Source: Pseudomonadota bacterium
GTDB lineage: Bacteria > Pseudomonadota > Alphaproteobacteria > Rhizobiales > Aestuariivirgaceae
Reading direction: 5' to 3'
Length of the DNA stretch: 10,254 nt
NCBI GenBank assembly: GCA_016522385.1
Contig: JAEKFU010000216.1
Coordinates: 1-10,254, forward strand
Translations under genes and position numbers: made by a program
Notes under the pieces: model-generated
What the model was told of the DNA's origin: nothing
The model's input: the letters and a program-made list of their open reading frames with translations, nothing else
Databases searched by the model: none
In this document: one piece after another, positions 6,558 to 10,254 of the stretch
Layout of the letters: every line of letters begins with the position of its first letter
Position numbering within the stretch: the first letter of the stretch is position 1

Positions 6558-6848
6558 CTATTCGCTCACAACAATCTCGTTCGACTTTGTGAAGCCTAGC
6601 ATCTTGCGCGCCATTTCCTCAAGCATATCCGCGTCAATGTTTTCCGGCCGCAAAAGCGTGACGCGTCTTTCGAGGGACTCACGACGCGCCCGGATCGAAT
6701 CCCGTTTCTCTTCCAATTCCGCGACCTGCTGCAACAAGGCTTGTTGCTTCGAGAAGCTGCGCTTGCCATGAAGCCCATGCCAGCCGAAAAACCCCAGCAA
6801 CGCTAGGCAGACAGCACAAACGGTCAAGTCAAATCCATTGCGGCGCAT
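6558..6848 (-). CDS. FtsB/DivIC-family cell division protein
   Basis: The 96-residue product has the septum-formation-initiator layout: a short basic N-terminus (MRRNG), one membrane helix (about 7-24), then a charged coiled coil (about 30-66, from SKQQALLQQVAELEEKRDSI to ESLERRVTLL), and a C-terminal part NIDADMLEEMARKMLGFTKSNEIVV (70-94) resembling the conserved D-x-D-x-LEE-x-AR-x-x-LG end of FtsB. In the divisome FtsB forms a complex with FtsL and FtsQ at midcell. The family is divergent, so the match rests on layout, C-terminal motif and position between eno and pdhA, which is common in alphaproteobacteria. Only the ATG at 6848 keeps the membrane helix; its GGAG lies 11 bases upstream and can pair with CTCC next to the start. 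The stop is TAG. Confidence 0.85.
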   Translation of the reverse strand: MRRNGFDLTVCAVCLALLGFFGWHGLHGKRSFSKQQALLQQVAELEEKRDSIRARRESLERRVTLLRPENIDADMLEEMARKMLGFTKSNEIVVSE

Positions 6849-6850
6849 GG

Positions 6851-6881
6851 GGAGCGAATCTCCGGTTGCCAGATGGCAACC
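6851..6881 (-). promoter_or_regulatory. Two adjacent hairpins over the ftsB-like ribosome site
   Basis: In the minus-strand transcript GGTTGCC (6881-6875) pairs perfectly with GGCAACC (6870-6864) around a 4-base loop. Immediately after it GGAG (6863-6860) can pair with CTCC (6854-6851) around ATTCG. This GGAG is the only plausible Shine-Dalgarno for the ATG at 6848, so it could be masked. The pairing is seen; translational control is inferred. Confidence 0.5.
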
Positions 6882-6989
6882 CTAGCAAGCGAGCCGTTAA
6901 CGAATTGTTTACCCTGCGCCAAGGTCTGTTCGTTCCCTCCCCTTGAGACGGGGCCTTAGCGGATTTGCACTATCGTGAAAATATTGGAG

Positions 6990-7011
6990 GAATACGCCTT
7001 GCAGCGTATTC
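6990..7011 (-). terminator. Weak terminator-like hairpin after eno
   Basis: GAATACGC (7011-7004 on the minus strand) and GCGTATTC (6997-6990) form a perfect 8-bp stem with a 6-base loop, 59 bp after the eno stop. In the eno transcript it is followed by CTCCAATATTTTC, a broken and rather distant T-run. It may end or attenuate eno transcripts ahead of the ftsB-like gene, or simply be a processing hairpin. Confidence 0.4.
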
Positions 7012-7070
7012 AGTCCCGAGTCCAATCCCGCCCTGATACTCCTCACAAGGGGGAGGAGAACGGTTTTGCT

Positions 7071-8345
7071 TCAGCGCAGGATGCTCCTGCCAGCGTAATG
7101 ACCCTGCTCACCAAGCTCGCCTTCAATTCGAATCAGCTGATTGTATTTGGCCAAGCGGTCGGAGCGCGCCAACGAGCCGGTTTTGATCTGGCCACAATTG
7201 GTCGCAACGGCGAGATCGGCGATGGTGGTGTCCTCCGTCTCACCAGAGCGATGCGACATGACGGCGGTGAAGCTCGCCTTGTGGGCCATCTCGACCGCCT
7301 CGAGCGTTTCGGTCAGTGAGCCGATTTGGTTGACCTTGACCAGGATGGAGTTGGCAGCCTTGTCGGCAATGCCGCGTTGCAGCCGTGTTGAGTTGGTGAC
7401 GAACAGGTCGTCGCCGACCAACTGACACTTCTTGCCGATGGCGGCCGTGAGGGCCTGCCATCCGTCCCAGTCGTCTTCAGCCATGCCATCTTCAATTGAT
7501 ATGATCGGATATCGCGACACGAGATCGGCCAGGTAATCGGCATTTTCATCGGAAGACAGGGATTTGCCCTCGCCAACCATTTCGTATTTGCCGTCTTTGA
7601 AATACTCCGTAGACGCACAATCAAGCGCCAGGAAGACATCCTCGGCCGGCTTATATCCGGCCGCCTCAATCGACTTCATGATGAAGCCGAGGGCATCATC
7701 GGTTGAAGCGAGATTGGGTGCAAAGCCGCCTTCGTCGCCGACATTGGTGTTGTGACCAGCATCCTGCAAGCCCTTCTTCAGGGTGTGGAAGATCTCCGAA
7801 CCCATCCGCACTGCATCGACCATGGTCGGTGCCGCGACCGGCATGATCATGAACTCCTGTATGTCGATCGGATTGTCGGCATGTTCGCCGCCATTGATGA
7901 TGTTCATCATCGGTACCGGCAATGTCCGCGCGGCCGGTCCACCGATGTAGCGGTAGAGCGGCAGGACCGAAGCATCGGCAGCGGCCTTGGCTGTTGCCAG
8001 CGAGACACCAAGGATGGCATTGGCGCCGAGCCGTGATTTGTTCGCGGTGCCGTCGAGCGCAATCATTGTGCGATCAACTGCGATCTGGTCCTCGGCCTCC
8101 ATCTCGGTGAGGGCCTCGAAGATCTCGCCGTTGACGGCAGCAACCGCCTGGGTGACACCCTTGCCGAGATAGCGTTTGGCGTCACCGTCGCGCAGCTCAA
8201 CGGCCTCGTGGGCGCCGGTTGAGGCACCGGATGGCACTGCGGCGCGACCGAACGAACCATCTTCCAGTGTTATATCCACCTCAATGGTAGGGTTGCCCCT
8301 GCTGTCGAGAATTTCGCGGGCTGTGATGTCGATGATGGCGGTCAT
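7071..8345 (-). CDS. eno: Enolase
   Basis: The 424-residue enzyme interconverts 2-phosphoglycerate and phosphoenolpyruvate in glycolysis and gluconeogenesis. All expected active-site residues are present: Glu205 in GDEGGF (acid/base partner), Lys337 in ILVKVNQIG (catalytic base), and magnesium ligands Asp242, Glu285 (SIEDG) and Asp312 (VGDDLFVTN). SHRSGETEDTTIADLAV (364-380) is the enolase signature and the length is normal. The start at 8345 is set by MTAIIDITAREILDSRGNPT, the family's usual N-terminus. A longer in-frame reading to 8438 would add 31 unconserved residues and run through the likely promoter. The ribosome site is weak (GATTGAG). It lies upstream of the ftsB-like and pdh genes on the same strand, but 222 bp and a possible terminator separate it from the ftsB-like gene, so separate transcription is likely. 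Confidence 0.98.
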   Translation of the reverse strand: MTAIIDITAREILDSRGNPTIEVDITLEDGSFGRAAVPSGASTGAHEAVELRDGDAKRYLGKGVTQAVAAVNGEIFEALTEMEAEDQIAVDRTMIALDGTANKSRLGANAILGVSLATAKAAADASVLPLYRYIGGPAARTLPVPMMNIINGGEHADNPIDIQEFMIMPVAAPTMVDAVRMGSEIFHTLKKGLQDAGHNTNVGDEGGFAPNLASTDDALGFIMKSIEAAGYKPAEDVFLALDCASTEYFKDGKYEMVGEGKSLSSDENADYLADLVSRYPIISIEDGMAEDDWDGWQALTAAIGKKCQLVGDDLFVTNSTRLQRGIADKAANSILVKVNQIGSLTETLEAVEMAHKASFTAVMSHRSGETEDTTIADLAVATNCGQIKTGSLARSDRLAKYNQLIRIEGELGEQGHYAGRSILR

Positions 8346-8379
8346 GGCGGGACTCAATCTTCGATGTTGATGCTGGCCG

Positions 8380-8408
8380 TCTATAGCGTCCGGCGCATGA
8401 GGCGGCAA
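8380..8408 (-). promoter_or_regulatory. Candidate eno promoter
   Basis: On the minus strand TTGCCG (8408-8403) and TATAGA (8385-8380) are separated by 17 bp, a good sigma-70-type spacing. The start point would fall near 8373, giving a leader of under 30 bases to the eno ATG. The match is by eye only. Confidence 0.45.
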
Positions 8409-8416
8409 CGGCGTCG

Positions 8417-8445
8417 TTGACGCGGCAGGCGCAGTCATTCAACAT
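8417..8445 (+). promoter_or_regulatory. Possible promoter of the DUF1835 gene
   Basis: TTGACG (8417-8422) is a good -35 box. At 17-bp spacing the -10 is CAACAT (8440-8445), a poor match. If real, its -35 lies only 8 bp from the -35 of the candidate eno promoter on the other strand, making a compact divergent pair. Confidence 0.3.
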
Positions 8446-8486
8446 CCGTTTCCGGGGTCCTGACCCTAGGGCCTTTGGAGAGTGAC

Positions 8487-9473
8487 ATGACAAAGGACAA
8501 TTTTCTGATAATCACCAATGGCACGAGCGCGGCGGCTCTGCTGGAGGCCAACCAGGCAGCAGCGGCCTACCTGCCATGGGATGACATATTGCATGAAGGC
8601 CCGGTTCCTCTTTGCGCCACGCTGGCCGAACTCAGCGACGCCAGAAGCGGTTTCCTGACCAAGAGATACCCTCATCCGGCCGGGAACGGCGCGAACGTGT
8701 TTGAGCGCCGAGACGCCAGGATTGCAAATTATGACAGTTTTGAACGTATTGAGCTTTGGTTCGAGCATGATCTCTACGATCAGCTCCAGTTGATTCAAAT
8801 TCTCGATTACTTTTGCGATGCAGATCTTGCACCGGGCAAACTCCATCTCGTGCAGGCAGATGAATATCTCGGCGCTCAGCCGCCCGACAAGATCATGCGG
8901 TTCAGGCAGCGCAGCGAGCCGGTCAATGACAGTCATCTGGCGGCAGCCAGACGCGCATGGAACGCGTTTCGTCAACCAACTCCGGAAGCTTGGGCGGATC
9001 TTGCGCAGGACGATTTGTCCGCTCTGCCGTGGCTGGCGTCGGCGGTAGAACGTATGCTGGAGGAGTTGCCTTCGACGACCAATGGCTTGTCGCGGACCGA
9101 GTCGGAGTTTCTCGCCAAGATGTCCGGCGAGCTGCAAACAGCGCGCAGTTGTGTTGGCCTTTACCTGGATAACCAACCCGAACCGGCTTTCCTGGGTGAT
9201 TGGTCACTGTTCAATCTGCTGTCAGAGTTCATGGCTGCTAAACATCCACTGATTGACCAACTGGATGGGTGTTGGACATCACATGATCAGGCTCAGCGCG
9301 AGCGATTTTGTTCATCGACGGTGCGGATGACCCCGCTCGCGCACGCGCTGCTTGCCGGTAAGGCCGACCGCATCGAGATAAACGGGATCGACCGCTGGTG
9401 GGGCGGAACGCATCTGACAACGCAAACCTGCTGGCGCTGGGACTGTGCTGCTGAAGCGCTCGTCGCACCATAA
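8487..9473 (+). CDS. DUF1835-family protein, function unknown
   Basis: The 328-residue soluble protein has no signal peptide or membrane segment. The N-terminal NGTSAAALLEA (11-21) and WDDILHEGPVP (31-41) match the DUF1835 pattern as I recall it, as does LWFEHDLYDQLQLIQILDYF (90-109). A long middle part rich in Ala, Glu and Leu follows, and the C-terminal GIDRWWGGTHL...WRWD (300-319) is a tryptophan-rich block that looks conserved. No catalytic motif or cofactor site is recognised, so no function is assigned. The ATG at 8487 has GGAG with a 6-base spacing; an in-frame TTG at 8475 overlaps this ribosome site and is unlikely. It is divergent from eno and 40 bp upstream of queF on the same strand, so the two could share a transcript. 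Confidence 0.85.
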   Translation: MTKDNFLIITNGTSAAALLEANQAAAAYLPWDDILHEGPVPLCATLAELSDARSGFLTKRYPHPAGNGANVFERRDARIANYDSFERIELWFEHDLYDQLQLIQILDYFCDADLAPGKLHLVQADEYLGAQPPDKIMRFRQRSEPVNDSHLAAARRAWNAFRQPTPEAWADLAQDDLSALPWLASAVERMLEELPSTTNGLSRTESEFLAKMSGELQTARSCVGLYLDNQPEPAFLGDWSLFNLLSEFMAAKHPLIDQLDGCWTSHDQAQRERFCSSTVRMTPLAHALLAGKADRIEINGIDRWWGGTHLTTQTCWRWDCAAEALVAP

Positions 9474-9513
9474 TCGTTGAGCCCTAAGCCACAACAGGCT
9501 ATGAGCACCGGCC

Positions 9514-9978
9514 ATGAACGCAGACAAACCATCTGATCTGAAGGCGCTTGGCCGAGACAGCCCCATCCCGGACCATCCCGAGCCCAAGTTGCTGGAGCGG
9601 GTGCCGAATCCGCAAAGCGGCACCAACTATCTGGTGCGCTTCACAATGCCGGAGTTCACCTCGATCTGCCCGGTGACCGGCCAGCCGGATTTTGCTCACC
9701 TGGTGCTCGATTATGTGCCCGGCAAATGGATTGTCGAATCCAAGTCGCTGAAACTGTATCTCTACGGATTTCGCAACCACGGTGCCTTTCACGAAGACTG
9801 TACCGTGCGCATCGGCAAGGACATCGAGAAGCTCCTTAGCCCGATCTGGCTGAGGATCGGCGGCTACTGGTATCCCCGCGGCGGTATCCCGATTGATGTG
9901 TTCTGGCAAACTGGCAGTGCACCTGAGGACGTCTGGGTGCCGGATCAGGGCGTGCCGGCCTATCGCGGGCGCGGCTAG
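9514..9978 (+). CDS. queF: NADPH-dependent 7-cyano-7-deazaguanine reductase
   Basis: The 154-residue enzyme reduces the nitrile of preQ0 to the amine of preQ1 in queuosine synthesis for tRNA. It is the short, single-domain (YkvM-like) type. Cys52 in SICPVTGQPDF is the expected nucleophile that forms the thioimide with the nitrile, Asp59 the proton donor, and ESKSLKLYL (75-83) the QueF-family NADPH-binding motif. His93-Glu94 in FHED correspond to the substrate-binding pair. The ATG at 9514 is the only in-frame start before the conserved part; its Shine-Dalgarno is poor. It follows the DUF1835 gene by 40 bp without a visible terminator between them. No other queuosine gene is in the window. Confidence 0.96.
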   Translation: MNADKPSDLKALGRDSPIPDHPEPKLLERVPNPQSGTNYLVRFTMPEFTSICPVTGQPDFAHLVLDYVPGKWIVESKSLKLYLYGFRNHGAFHEDCTVRIGKDIEKLLSPIWLRIGGYWYPRGGIPIDVFWQTGSAPEDVWVPDQGVPAYRGRG

Positions 9979-10010
9979 GACGCATTTGGCAACGAACTAT
10001 GTGCTTGACG

Positions 10011-10040
10011 CTTGACTTAGCGAGCGCTGGGCGACTATAT
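10011..10040 (+). promoter_or_regulatory. Promoter of the tRNA gene
   Basis: CTTGAC (10011-10016) and CTATAT (10035-10040) are exact matches to the rhizobial housekeeping sigma consensus, with an 18-bp spacer. A GC-rich CGCGC follows the -10 box, as in stringently controlled stable-RNA promoters. Transcription would start near 10047, about 54 bases before the mature tRNA. A second GCTTGAC lies directly upstream at 10003-10009. Confidence 0.75.
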
Positions 10041-10100
10041 CGCGCTGCAGTCAGCGCTGCGCACGGTAAGGATCAAACGCATCGCTGGACGAAACCGTGT

Positions 10101-10177
10101 GGCGGGGTAGCTCAGCTGGTTAGAGCAGCGGAATCATAATCCGCGTGTCGGGGGTTCAAGTCCCTCCCCCGCTACCA
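10101..10177 (+). tRNA. tRNA with CAT anticodon, probably elongator tRNA-Met
   Basis: The 77 bases fold into a full cloverleaf. The acceptor arm GGCGGGG pairs with CCCCGCT, with a G-U at the first pair, followed by A and an encoded CCA. The D arm is GCTC/GAGC, the anticodon arm GCGGA/TCCGC with loop ATCATAA giving anticodon CAT, and the T arm GGGGG/CCCTC holds TTCAAGT. A CAT anticodon can be elongator Met, initiator Met or lysidine-modified Ile2. Initiator is unlikely because the three G-C pairs flanking the anticodon loop are absent and the sequence resembles, from memory, alphaproteobacterial elongator Met. Ile2 is not fully excluded. Confidence 0.95.
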
Positions 10178-10204
10178 AATATTTTCAAATGGTTAGGTAG
10201 GATT

Positions 10205-10236
10205 ATTTGGTTGCCAGTTGGTGTTACTAACCAAAT
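10205..10236. repeat. Inverted repeat after the tRNA
   Basis: ATTTGGTT (10205-10212) and AACCAAAT (10229-10236) are perfect 8-bp arms around a 16-base loop. No T-run follows, so it is a poor terminator. ACCAAAT at the tRNA 3' end (10174-10180) can pair with the same left arm, which may matter for 3' trailer folding. The window ends 18 bases later. Confidence 0.4.
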
Positions 10237-10254
10237 GGCAATCATCAGAAGGCA

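Noticed and set aside
8346..8438. N-terminal extension of enolase by 31 residues
   Set aside because: Enolase conservation begins at MTAIIDITA, and the extension crosses the likely promoter.
1..10254. CRISPR array, phage defence cluster, insertion sequence or secretion system
   Set aside because: No spaced direct repeats, transposase or effector-like genes were found; all large frames are assigned to core genes or one DUF1835 protein.

Overview
The window looks like chromosomal DNA from an alphaproteobacterium, most likely of the order Hyphomicrobiales (Rhizobiales). The evidence is the gene order eno, ftsB-like, pdhA, pdhB, pdhC, lpd, glsB-like; an E1-beta subunit with its own N-terminal lipoyl domain; and CTTGAC / CTATAT promoter boxes of the rhizobial type before a tRNA. 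I cannot name the genus. I see no transposase, integrase, phage gene, CRISPR array or rRNA.

Minus strand, read from right to left (8345 down to 240): enolase (eno), a small FtsB/DivIC-type division protein, then the pyruvate dehydrogenase cluster pdhA (E1 alpha), pdhB (lipoyl-E1 beta), pdhC (E2), a GNAT acetyltransferase, lpd (E3) and a GlsB/YeaQ-type membrane protein. From pdhA to lpd the gaps are 12, 15 and 5 bp, followed by a 4-bp ATGA overlap, so these five genes are almost certainly one transcript. Together they take 2-phosphoglycerate to phosphoenolpyruvate (eno) and pyruvate to acetyl-CoA (PDH complex). The GNAT is the one member with no obvious role in the complex.

Plus strand, right part: a DUF1835-family protein of unknown function (8487-9473) divergent from eno, then queF (9514-9978, queuosine pathway), then a tRNA with anticodon CAT, probably elongator tRNA-Met (10101-10177), with its own good promoter.

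Non-coding DNA: the left end (1-239) holds two strong palindromes of a shared design and a 20-bp motif that recurs, 18 of 20 identical, in the pdhA leader. The ftsB-like gene has two adjacent hairpins just before its start codon. No gene-free stretch exceeds 300 bases.

Overall this is mostly a core metabolic region. I found no convincing new multi-gene system. The best leads are the shared leader motif, the paired palindromes, and the GNAT embedded between E2 and E3.
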